DNA of 64,000 nucleotides from assembly GCA_963555705.1 (NCBI GenBank), contig CAUVWQ010000007.1:434001-498000 (forward strand), given 5' to 3'. Both the position numbers and the translations under genes were made by a program. Below the pieces are notes generated by a model. It had not been told where the DNA came from and did no database searches. It saw only the letters and a list, made by a program, of their open reading frames with translations. Source of the stretch: Ligustrum vulgare (Eukaryota > Streptophyta > Magnoliopsida > Lamiales > Oleaceae). Position 1 is the stretch's first letter. Every line of letters begins with the position of its first letter. Of this stretch, positions 9,760 through 21,559 are shown in pieces.

Positions 9760-10450
9760 ACAACTTATATCGAGTGAATTAACATTTGAAAATTGCTTAA
9801 GTGTTCACTTCGTTTAAAATTCACCTCTGCAATTTATATTGTAGTAAATTAACGTTTGAAAATTGCTTAAGTGTTCACTTCGTTTAAAATTCACCTCTAC
9901 AATTTATATCGAGTGAATTAACGTTTGAAAATTGCTTAAGTGTTCACTTCGTTTAAAATTCACCTCCACAACTTATATCGAGTGAATTAACGTTTGAAAA
10001 TTGCTTAAGTGTTCACTTCGTTTAAAATTCACCTCTGCAATTTATATTGGAGTGAATTAACGTTTGAAAATTGCTTAAGTGTTCACTTCGTTTAAAATTC
10101 ACCTCAGAAATTTATATTGGAGTGAATTAACGTTTGAAAATTGTTTAAGTGTTCACTTCGTTTAAAATTCACCTCTGGAATTTATATTGGAGTGAATTAA
10201 CGTTTGAAAATTGTTTAAGTGTTCACTTCGTTTAAAATTCACCTCTACAATTTATATCGAGTGAATTAACGTTTGAAAATTGCTTAAGTGTTCACTTCGT
10301 TTAAAATTCACCTCTGCAATTTATATTGGAGTGAATTAACGTTTGAAAATTGTTTAAGTGTTCACTTCGTTTAAAATTCACCTCTGGAATTTATATTGGA
10401 GTGAATTAACGTTTGAAAATTGTTTAAGTGTTCACTTCGTTTAAAATTCA
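9760..10450 (+). repeat. 1252-bp duplication, copy 1
   Basis: This matches about 11012-11700. The AACATTTG variant, E with GTAGTAAATT, CACCTCCACAAC (9966), H (10106), I and the following B-A-I string recur at +1252 bp, which is 18 units. The match ends where copy 1 has a G unit (CTACAACTT, near 10446) and copy 2 has B. Confidence 0.8.
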
Positions 10451-11011
10451 CCTCTACAACTTATATCGAGTGAATTAACGTTTGAAAATTGCTTAAGTGT
10501 TCACTTCGTTTAAAATTCACCTCTACAATTTATATCGAGTGAATTAACGTTTGAAAATTGCTTAAGTGTTCACTTCGTTTAAAATTCACCTCTGTAATTT
10601 ATATTGGAATGAATTAACGTTTGAAAATTGCTTAAGTGTTCACTTCATTTAAAATTCACCTCTGCAATTATATTGGAGTAAATTAACGTTTGAAAATTGC
10701 TTAAGTGTTCACTTCGTTTAAAATTCACCTCTGCAATTTATATTGGAGTGAATTAACGTTTGAAAATTGCTTAAGTGTTCACTTCGTTTAAAATTCACCT
10801 CTGCAATTTATATTGGAGTGAATTAACGTTTGAAAATTACTTAAGTGTTCATTTCGTTTAAAATTCACCTCTGCAATTTATATTGAGTGAATTAACGTTT
10901 GAAAATTACTTAAGTGTTCACTTCGTTTAAAATTCACCTCTGCAATTTATATTGGAGTGAATTAACGTTTGAAGATTGTTTAAGTGTTCACTTCGTTTAA
11001 AATTCACCTCT

Positions 11012-11700
11012 ACAACTTATATCGAGTGAATTAACATTTGAAAATTGCTTAAGTGTTCACTTCGTTTAAAATTCACCTCTGCAATTTATATTGTAGTAAA
11101 TTAACGTTTGAAAATTGCTTAAGTGTTCACTTCGTTTAAAATTCACCTCTACAATTTATATCGAGTGAATTAACGTTTGAAAATTGCTTAAGTGTTCACT
11201 TCGTTTAAAATTCACCTCCACAACTTATATCGAGTGAATTAACGTTTGAAAATTGCTTAAGTGTTCACTTCGTTTAAAATTCACCTCTGCAATTTATATT
11301 GGAGTGAATTAACGTTTGAAAATTGCTTAAGTGTTCACTTCGTTTAAAATTCACCTCAGAAATTTATATTGGAGTGAATTAACGTTTGAAAATTGTTTAA
11401 GTGTTCACTTCGTTTAAAATTCACCTCTGGAATTTATATTGGAGTGAATTAACGTTTGAAAATTGTTTAAGTGTTCACTTCGTTTAAAATTCACCTCTAC
11501 AATTTATATCGAGTGAATTAACGTTTGAAAATTGCTTAAGTGTTCACTTCGTTTAAAATTCACCTCTGCAATTTATATTGGAGTGAATTAACGTTTGAAA
11601 ATTGTTTAAGTGTTCACTTCGTTTAAAATTCACCTCTGGAATTTATATTGGAGTGAATTAACGTTTGAAAATTGTTTAAGTGTTCACTTCGTTTAAAATT
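11012..11700 (+). repeat. 1252-bp duplication, copy 2
   Basis: This is the second copy of about 9760-10450, with CACCTCCACAAC at 11218 and AGAAATTT at 11358. The same stretch is the left end of the longer block that reappears about 4038 bp downstream, so it has been copied at least twice. Confidence 0.8.
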
Positions 11701-13960
11701 CACCTCTACAATTTATATCGAGTGAATTAACGTTTGAAAATTGCTTAAGTGTTCATTTCGTTTAAAATTCACCTCTACAATTTATATTGAGTGAATTAAC
11801 GTTTGAAAATTACTTAAGTGTTCACTTCGTTTAAAATTCACCTCTGCAATTTATATTGGAGTGAATTAACGTTTGAAGATTGTTTAAGTGTTCACTTCGT
11901 TTAAAATTCACCTCTACAACTTATATCGAGTGAATTAACGTTTGAAAATTGCTTAAGTGTTCACTTCGTTTAAAATTCACCTCTGCAATTTATATTGGAG
12001 TGAATTAACGTTTGAAAATTGTTTAAGTGTTCACTTCGTTTAAAATTCACCTCTACAATTTATATCGAGTGAATTAACGTTTGAAAATTGCTTAAGTGTT
12101 CACTTCGTTTAAAATTCACCTCTGTAATTTATATTGGAATGAATTAATGTTTGAAAATTGCTTAAGTGTTCACTTCATTTAAAATTCACCTCTTCAATTT
12201 ATATTGGAGTAAATTAACGTTTGAAAATTGCTTAAGTGTTCACTTCGTTTAAAATTCACCTCTGCAATTTATATTGGAGTGAATTAACGTTTGAAAATTG
12301 TTTAAGTGTTCACTTCGTTTAAAATTCACCTCTACAATTTATATCGAGTGAATTAACGTTTGAAAATTACTTAAGTGTTCACTTCGTTTAAAATTCACCT
12401 CTGTAATTTATATTGGAATGAATTAACGTTTGAAAATTGCTTAAGTGTTCACTTCATTTAAAATTCACCTCTGCAATTTATATTGGAGTAAATTAACGTT
12501 TGAAAATTGCTTAAGTGTTCACTTCGTTTAAAATTCACCTCTGCAATTTATATTGGAGTGAATTAACGTTTGAAAATTGCTTAAGTGTTCACTTCGTTTA
12601 AAATTCACCTCTGCAATTTATATTGAGTGAATTAACATTTGAAAATTGCTTAAGTGTTCACTTCGTTTAAAATTCACCTCTGCAATTTATATTGTAGTGA
12701 ATTAACGTTTGAAAATTGCTTAAGTTTTCACTTCGTTTAAAATTCACCTCTACAATTTATATCGAGTGAATTAACGTTTGAAAATTGCTTAAGTGTTCAC
12801 TTCGTTTAAAATTCACCTCTGTAATTTATATTGGAATGAATTAACGTTTTAAAATTGCTTAAGTGTTCACTTCATTTAAAATTCACCTCTGCAATTTATA
12901 TTGGAGTAAATTAACGTTTGAAAATTGCTTAAGTGTTCACTTCGTTTAAAATTCACCTCTGCAATTTATATCGAGTGAATTAACGTTTGAAAATTGCTTA
13001 AGTGTTCACTTCGTTTAAAATTCACCTCTACAATTTATATCGAGTGAATTAACGTTTGAAAATTGCTTAAGTGTTCACTTCGTTTAAAATTCACTTCTGT
13101 AATTTATATTGGAATGAATTAACGTTTGAAAATTGCTTAAGTGTTCACTTCGTTTAAAATTCACCTCTGTAATTTATATTGGAATGAATTAACGTTTGAA
13201 AATTGCTTAAGTGTTCACTTCGTTTAAAATTCACCTCTGCAATTTATATCGAGTGAATTAACGTTTGAAAATTGCTTAAGTGTTCACTTCGTTTAAAATT
13301 CACCTCTACAATTTATATCGAGTGAATTAACCTTTGAAAATAGCTTAAGTGTTCACTTCGTTTAAAATTCACCTCTGTAATTTATATTGGAATGAATTAA
13401 AGTTTGAAAATTGCTTAAGTGTTCACTTCATTTAAAATTCACCTCTGCAATTTATATTGGAGTAAATTAACGTTTGAAAATTGCTTAAGTGTTCACTTCG
13501 TTTAAAATTCACCTCTGCAATTTATATCGAGTGAATTAACGTTTGAAAATTGCTTAAGTGTTCACTTCGTTTAAAATTCACCTCTGCAATTTATATTGTA
13601 GTGAATTAACGTTTGAAAATTGCTTAAGTGTTCACTTCGTTTAAAATTCACCTCTGCAATTTATATTGGAGTAAATTAACGTTTGAAAATTGCTTAAGTG
13701 TTCACTTCGTTTAAAATTCACCTCTGCAATTTATATCGAGTGAATTAACGTTTGAAAATTGCTTAAGTGTTCACTTCGTTTAAAATTCACCTCTGCAATT
13801 TATATTGTAGTGAATTAACGTTTGAAAATTGCTTAAGTGTTCACTTCGTTTAAAATTCACCTCTACAATTTATATCGAGTGAATTAACATTTGAAAATTG
13901 CTTAAGTGTTCACTTCGTTTAAAATTTACTTCTGTAATTTATATTGGAATGAATTAACGT
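11030..13960 (+). repeat. HOR block, copy 1 of the 4038/3760-bp duplication
   Basis: This matches about 15070-17720. The offset is 4038 bp for the markers at 11218, 11358 and 12193, and 3760 bp for the AACCTTTGAAAATAGC variant (13331 and 17091). The 278-bp difference equals four units present near 12.7-13.0 kb in this copy and missing in the other. A private TAAGTTTTCA lies at 12721. Confidence 0.8.
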
Positions 13961-14002
13961 TTGAAAATTGTTTAAGTGTTCACTTCATTTAAAATTCACC
14001 TC

Positions 14003-14640
14003 TTCAATTTATATTGGAGTAAATTAACGTTTGAAAATTGCTTAAGTGTTCACTTCGTTTAAAATTCACCTCTGCAATTTATATTGGAGTGAATTAACGT
14101 TTGAAAATTGTTTAAGTGTTCACTTCGTTTAAAATTCACCTCTACAATTTATATCGAGTGAATTAACGTTTGAAAATTACTTAAGTGTTCACTTCGTTTA
14201 AAATTCACCTCTGTAATTTATATTGGAATGAATTAACGTTTGAAAATTGCTTAAGTGTTCACTTCATTTAAAATTCACCTCTGGAATTTATATTGGAGTG
14301 AATTAACGTTTGAAAATTGTTTAAGTGTTCACTTCGTTTAAAATTCACCTCTACAACTTATATCGAGTGAATTAACGTTTGAAAATTGCTTAAGTGTTCA
14401 CTTCGTTTAAAATTCACCTCTGCAATTTATATTGGAGTGAATTAACGTTTGAAAATTGTTTAAGTGTTCACTTCGTTTAAAATTCACCTCTACAATTTAT
14501 ATCGAGTGAATTAACGTTTGAAAATTGCTTAAGTGTTCACTTCGTTTAAAATTCACCTCTGTAATTTATATTGGAATGAATTAATGTTTGAAAATTGCTT
14601 AAGTGTTCACTTCATTTAAAATTCACCTCTTCAATTTATA
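14003..14640 (+). repeat. 627-bp step between two TTCAATTT D units
   Basis: The rare CACCTCTTCAATTT form of D appears at 14003 and again at 14630, nine units apart, followed in both places by A, B (ATTACTTAAG), C and D-type starts. The first copy goes on to I and G units, which links two block families. This is a local duplication junction. Confidence 0.6.
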
Positions 14641-15069
14641 TTGGAGTAAATTAACGTTTGAAAATTGCTTAAGTGTTCACTTCGTTTAAAATTCACCTCT
14701 GCAATTTATATTGGAGTGAATTAACGTTTGAAAATTGTTTAAGTGTTCACTTCGTTTAAAATTCACCTCTACAATTTATATCGAGTGAATTAACGTTTGA
14801 AAATTACTTAAGTGTTCACTTCGTTTAAAATTCACCTCTGTAATTTATATTGGAATGAATTAACGTTTGAAAATTGCTTAAGTGTTCACTTCATTTACAA
14901 TTCACCTCTGCAATTTATATTGGAGTAAATTAACGTTTGAAAATTGCTTAAGTGTTCACTTCGTTTAAAATTCACCTCTGCAATTTATATTGGAGTGAAT
15001 TAACGTTTGAAAATTGCTTAAGTGTTCACTTCGTTTAAAATTCACCTCTGCAATTTATATTGAGTGAAT

Positions 15070-17720
15070 TAACATTTGAAAATTGCTTAAGTGTTCACTT
15101 CGTTTAAAATTCACCTCTGCAATTTATATTGTAGTAAATTAACGTTTGAAAATTGCTTAAGTGTTCACTTCGTTTAAAATTCACCTCTACAATTTATATC
15201 GAGTGAATTAACGTTTGAAAATTGCTTAAGTGTTCACTTCGTTTAAAATTCACCTCCACAACTTATATCGAGTGAATTAACGTTTGAAAATTGCTTAAGT
15301 GTTCACTTCGTTTAAAATTCACCTCTGCAATTTATATTGGAGTGAATTAACGTTTGAAAATTGCTTAAGTGTTCACTTCGTTTAAAATTCACCTCAGAAA
15401 TTTATATTGGAGTGAATTAACGTTTGAAAATTGTTTAAGTGTTCACTTCGTTTAAAATTCACCTCTGGAATTTATATTGGAGTGAATTAACGTTTGAAAA
15501 TTGTTTAAGTGTTCACTTCGTTTAAAATTCACCTCTACAATTTATATCGAGTGAATTAACGTTTGAAAATTGCTTAAGTGTTCACTTCGTTTAAAATTCA
15601 CCTCTGCAATTTATATTGGAGTGAATTAACGTTTGAAAATTGTTTAAGTGTTCACTTCGTTTAAAATTCACCTCTGGAATTTATATTGGAGTGAATTAAC
15701 GTTTGAAAATTGTTTAAGTGTTCACTTCGTTTAAAATTCACCTCTACAATTTATATCGAGTGAATTAACGTTTGAAAATTGCTTAAGTGTTCATTTCGTT
15801 TAAAATTCACCTCTACAATTTATATTGAGTGAATTAACGTTTGAAAATTACTTAAGTGTTCACTTCGTTTAAAATTCACCTCTGCAATTTATATTGGAGT
15901 GAATTAACGTTTGAAGATTGTTTAAGTGTTCACTTCGTTTAAAATTCACCTCTACAACTTATATCGAGTGAATTAACGTTTGAAAATTGCTTAAGTGTTC
16001 ACTTCGTTTAAAATTCACCTCTGCAATTTATATTGGAGTGAATTAACGTTTGAAAATTGTTTAAGTGTTCACTTCGTTTAAAATTCACCTCTACAATTTA
16101 TATCGAGTGAATTAACGTTTGAAAATTGCTTAAGTGTTCACTTCGTTTAAAATTCACCTCTGTAATTTATATTGGAATGAATTAATGTTTGAAAATTGCT
16201 TAAGTGTTCACTTCATTTAAAATTCACCTCTTCAATTTATATTGGAGTAAATTAACGTTTGAAAATTGCTTAAGTGTTCACTTCGTTTAAAATTCACCTC
16301 TGCAATTTATATTGGAGTGAATTAACGTTTGAAAATTGTTTAAGTGTTCACTTCGTTTAAAATTCACCTCTACAATTTATATCGAGTGAATTAACGTTTG
16401 AAAATTACTTAAGTGTTCACTTCGTTTAAAATTCACCTCTGTAATTTATATTGGAATGAATTAACGTTTGAAAATTGCTTAAGTGTTCACTTCATTTAAA
16501 ATTCACCTCTGCAATTTATATTGGAGTAAATTAACGTTTGAAAATTGCTTAAGTGTTCACTTCGTTTAAAATTCACCTCTGCAATTTATATTGGAGTGAA
16601 TTAACGTTTGAAAATTGCTTAAGTGTTCACTTCGTTTAAAATTCACCTCTGCAATTTATATTGAGTGAATTAACATTTGAAAATTGCTTAAGTGTTCACT
16701 TCGTTTAAAATTCACCTCTGCAATTTATATTGTAGTAAATTAACGTTTGAAAATTGCTTAAGTGTTCACTTCGTTTAAAATTCACCTCTACAATTTATAT
16801 CGAGTGAATTAACGTTTGAAAATTGCTTAAGTGTTCACTTCGTTTAAAATTCACTTCTGTAATTTATATTGGAATGAATTAACGTTTGAAAATTGCTTAA
16901 GTGTTCACTTCGTTTAAAATTCACCTCTGTAATTTATATTGGAATGAATTAACGTTTGAAAATTGCTTAAGTGTTCACTTCGTTTAAAATTCACCTCTGC
17001 AATTTATATCGAGTGAATTAACGTTTGAAAATTGCTTAAGTGTTCACTTCGTTTAAAATTCACCTCTACAATTTATATCGAGTGAATTAACCTTTGAAAA
17101 TAGCTTAAGTGTTCACTTCGTTTAAAATTCACCTCTGTAATTTATATTGGAATGAATTAAAGTTTGAAAATTGCTTAAGTGTTCACTTCATTTAAAATTC
17201 ACCTCTGCAATTTATATTGGAGTAAATTAACGTTTGAAAATTGCTTAAGTGTTCACTTCGTTTAAAATTCACCTCTGCAATTTATATCGAGTGAATTAAC
17301 GTTTGAAAATTGCTTAAGTGTTCACTTCGTTTAAAATTCACCTCTGCAATTTATATTGTAGTGAATTAACGTTTGAAAATTGCTTAAGTGTTCACTTCGT
17401 TTAAAATTCACCTCTGCAATTTATATTGGAGTAAATTAACGTTTGAAAATTGCTTAAGTGTTCACTTCGTTTAAAATTCACCTCTGCAATTTATATCGAG
17501 TGAATTAACGTTTGAAAATTGCTTAAGTGTTCACTTCGTTTAAAATTCACCTCTGCAATTTATATTGTAGTGAATTAACGTTTGAAAATTGCTTAAGTGT
17601 TCACTTCGTTTAAAATTCACCTCTACAATTTATATCGAGTGAATTAACATTTGAAAATTGCTTAAGTGTTCACTTCGTTTAAAATTTACTTCTGTAATTT
17701 ATATTGGAATGAATTAACGT
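15070..17720 (+). repeat. HOR block, copy 2 of the 4038/3760-bp duplication
   Basis: This carries the same order as 11030-13960: CACCTCCACAAC (15256), H (15396), the TTCAATTT form of D (16231), AACCTTTGAAAATAGC (17091), AATTAAAG, then D-F-E-D-F-E-B and the TTTACTTCTGTAA unit near 17690. Four units are missing relative to copy 1. Confidence 0.8.
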
Positions 17721-18379
17721 TTGAAAATTGCTTAAGTGTTCACTTCATTTAAAATTCACCTCTGCAATTTATATTGGAGTAAATTAACGTTTGAAAATTG
17801 CTTAAGTGTTCACTTCGTTTAAAATTCACCTCTGCAATTTATATCGAGTGAATTAACGTTTGAAAATTGCTTAAGTGTTCACTTCGTTTAAAATTCACCT
17901 CTGCAATTTATATTGTAGTGAATTAACGTTTGAAAATTGCTTAAGTGTTCACTTCGTTTAAAATTCACCTCTACAATTTATATCGAGTGAATTAACGTTT
18001 GAAAATTGCTTAAGTGTTCACTTCGTTTAAAATTCACCTCTGTAATTTATATTGGAATGAATTAACGTTTGAAAATTGCTTAAGTGTTCACTTCATTTAA
18101 AATTCACCTCTGCAATTTATATTGGAGTAAATTAACGTTTGAAAATTGCTTAAGTGTTCACTTCGTTTAAAATTCACCTCTGCAATTTATATTGTAGTGA
18201 ATTAACGTTTGAAAATTGCTTAAGTGTTCACTTCGTTTAAAATTCACCTCTACAATTTATATCGAGTGAATTAACGTTTGAAAATTGCTTAAGTGTTCAC
18301 TTCGTTTAAAATTCACCTCTGCAATTTATATCGAGTGAATTAACGTTTGAAAATTGCTTAAGTGTTCACTTCGTTTAAA

Positions 18380-19790
18380 ATTCACCTCTGCAATTTATAT
18401 TGGAGTGAATTAACGTTTGAAGATTGTTTAAGTGTTCACTTCGTTTAAAATTCACCTCTACAACTTATATCGAGTGAATTAACGTTTGAAAATTGCTTAA
18501 GTGTTCACTTCGTTTAAAATTCACCTCTGCAATTTATATTGGAGTGAATTAACGTTTGAAAATTGCTTAAGTGTTCACTTCGTTTAAAATTCACCTCAGA
18601 AATTTATATTGGAGTGAATTAACGTTTGAAAATTGTTTAAGTGTTCACTTCGTTTAAAATTCACCTCTGGAATTTATATTGGAGTGAATTAACGTTTGAA
18701 AATTGTTTAAGTGTTCACTTCGTTTAAAATTCACCTCTACAATTTATATCGAGTGAATTAACGTTTGAAAATTGCTTAAGTGTTCACTTCGTTTAAAATT
18801 CACCTCTGCAATTTATATTGAAGTGAATTAACGTTTGAAAATTGTTTAAGTGTTCACTTCGTTTAAAATTCACCTCTGGAATTTATATTGGAGTGAATTA
18901 ACGTTTGAAAATTGTTTAAGTGTTCACTTCGTTTAAAATTCACCTCTACAATTTATATCGAGTGAATTAACGTTTGAAAATTGCTTAAGTGTTCATTTCG
19001 TTTAAAATTCACCTCTACAATTTATATTGAGTGAATTAACGTTTGAAAATTACTTAAGTGTTCACTTCGTTTAAAATTCACCTCTGCAATTTATATTTGA
19101 GTGAATTAACGTTTGAAGATTGTTTAAGTGTTCACTTCGTTTAAAATTCACCTCTACAACTTATATCGAGTGAATTAACGTTTGAAAATTGCTTAAGTGT
19201 TCACTTCGTTTAAAATTCACCTCTGCAATTTATATTGGAGTGAATTAACGTTTGAAAATTGTTTAAGTGTTCACTTCGTTTAAAATTCACCTCTACAATT
19301 TATATCGAGTGAATTAACGTTTGAAAATTGCTTAAGTGTTCACTTCGTTTAAAATTCACCTCGGTAATTTATATTGGAATGAATTAATGTTTGAAAATTG
19401 CTTAAGTGTTCACTTCATTTAAAATTCACCTCTGCAATTTATATTGGAGTAAATTAACGTTTGAAAATTGCTTAAGTGTTCACTTCGTTTAAAATTCACC
19501 TCTGCAATTTATATTGGAGTGAATTAACGTTTGAAAATTGTTTAAGTGTTCACTTCGTTTAAAATTCACCTCTACAATTTATATCGAGTGAATTAACGTT
19601 TGAAAATTACTTAAGTGTTCACTTCGTTTAAAATTCACCTCTGTAATTTATATTGGAATGAATTAATGTTTGAAAATTGCTTAAGTGTTCACTTCATTTA
19701 AAATTCACCTCTGCAATTTATATTGGAGTAAATTAACGTTTGAAAATTGCTTAAGTGTTCACTTCGTTTAAAATTCACCTCTGCAATTTA
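18380..19790 (+). repeat. 1392-bp inner tandem duplication, first copy
   Basis: Twenty units starting at the GAAGATTG form of A and running G-A-H-I-B-A-I-B-J-A-G-A-B-C-D-A-B-C-D recur at +1392 bp. The H markers are at 18598 and 19990. Both inner copies are present again in the second 3760-bp copy (22357 and 23750), so the inner duplication came first. Confidence 0.85.
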
Positions 19791-21180
19791 TATTGGAGTG
19801 AATTAACGTTTGAAGATTGTTTAAGTGTTCACTTCGTTTAAAATTCACCTCTACAACTTATATCGAGTGAATTAACGTTTGAAAATTGCTTAAGTGTCAC
19901 TTCGTTTAAAATTCACCTCTGCAATTTATATTGGAGTGAATTAACGTTTGAAAATTGCTTAAGTGTTCACTTCGTTTAAAATTCACCTCAGAAATTTATA
20001 TTGGAGTGAATTAACGTTTGAAAATTGTTTAAGTGTTCACTTCGTTTAAAATTCACCTCTGGAATTTATATTGGAGTGAATTAACGTTTGAAAATTGTTT
20101 AAGTGTTCACTTCGTTTAAAATTCACCTCTACAATTTATATCGAGTGAATTAACGTTTGAAAATTGCTTAAGTGTTCACTTCGTTTAAAATTCACCTCTG
20201 CAATTTATATTGGAGTGAATTAACGTTTGAAAATTGTTTAAGTGTTCACTTCGTTTAAAATTCACCTCTGGAATTTATATTGGAGTGAATTAACGTTTGA
20301 AAATTGTTTAAGTGTTCACTTCGTTTAAAATTCACCTCTACAATTTATATCGAGTGAATTAACGTTTGAAAATTGCTTAAGTGTTCATTTCGTTTAAAAT
20401 TCACCTCTACAATTTATATTGAGTGAATTAACGTTTGAAAATTACTTAAGTGTTCACTTCGTTTAAAATTCACCTCTGCAATTTATATTGGAGTGAATTA
20501 ACGTTTGAAGATTGTTTAAGTGTTCACTTCGTTTAAAATTCACCTCTACAACTTATATCGAGTGAATTAACGTTTGAAAATTGCTTAAGTGTTCACTTCG
20601 TTTAAAATTCACCTCTGCAATTTATATTGGAGTGAATTAACGTTTGAAAATTGTTTAAGTGTTCACTTCGTTTAAAATTCACCTCTACAATTTATATCGA
20701 GTGAATTAACGTTTGAAAATTGCTTAAGTGTTCACTTCGTTTAAAATTCACCTCTGTAATTTATATTGGAATGAATTAATGTTTGAAAATTGCTTAAGTG
20801 TTCACTTCATTTAAAATTCACCTCTGCAATTTATATTGGAGTAAATTAACGTTTGAAAATTGCTTAAGTGTTCACTTCGTTTAAAATTCACCTCTGCAAT
20901 TTATATTGGAGTGAATTAACGTTTGAAAATTGTTTAAGTGTTCACTTCGTTTAAAATTCACCTCTACAATTTATATCGAGTGAATTAACGTTTGAAAATT
21001 ACTTAAGTGTTCACTTCGTTTAAAATTCACCTCTGTAATTTATATTGGAATGAATTAACGTTTGAAAATTGCTTAAGTGTTCACTTCATTTAAAATTCAC
21101 CTCTGCAATTTATATTGGAGTAAATTAACGTTTGAAAATTGCTTAAGTGTTCACTTCGTTTAAAATTCACCTCTGCAATT
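19775..21180 (+). repeat. 1392-bp inner tandem duplication, second copy
   Basis: This is the second of the two inner copies. It differs from the first at the last C unit (AATTAACG near 21055 against AATTAATG near 19666). It carries the single-base deletion near 19897 that is absent from its counterpart in the outer copy 2. Confidence 0.84.
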
Positions 21181-21559
21181 TATATTGGAGTGAATTAACG
21201 TTTGAAAATTGCTTAAGTGTTCACTTCGTTTAAAATTCACCTCTGCAATTTATATTGAGTGAATTAACATTTGAAAATTGCTTAAGTGTTCACTTCGTTT
21301 AAAATTCACCTCTGCAATTTATATTGTAGTAAATTAACGTTTGAAAATTGCTTAAGTGTTCACTTCGTTTAAAATTCACCTCTACAATTTATATCGAGTG
21401 AATTAACGTTTGAAAATTGCTTAAGTGTTCACTTCGTTTAAAATTCACTTCTGTAATTTATATTGGAATGAATTAACGTTTGAAAATTGCTTAAGTGTTC
21501 ACTTCGTTTAAAATTCACCTCTGTAATTTATATTGGAATGAATTAACGTTTGAAAATTG

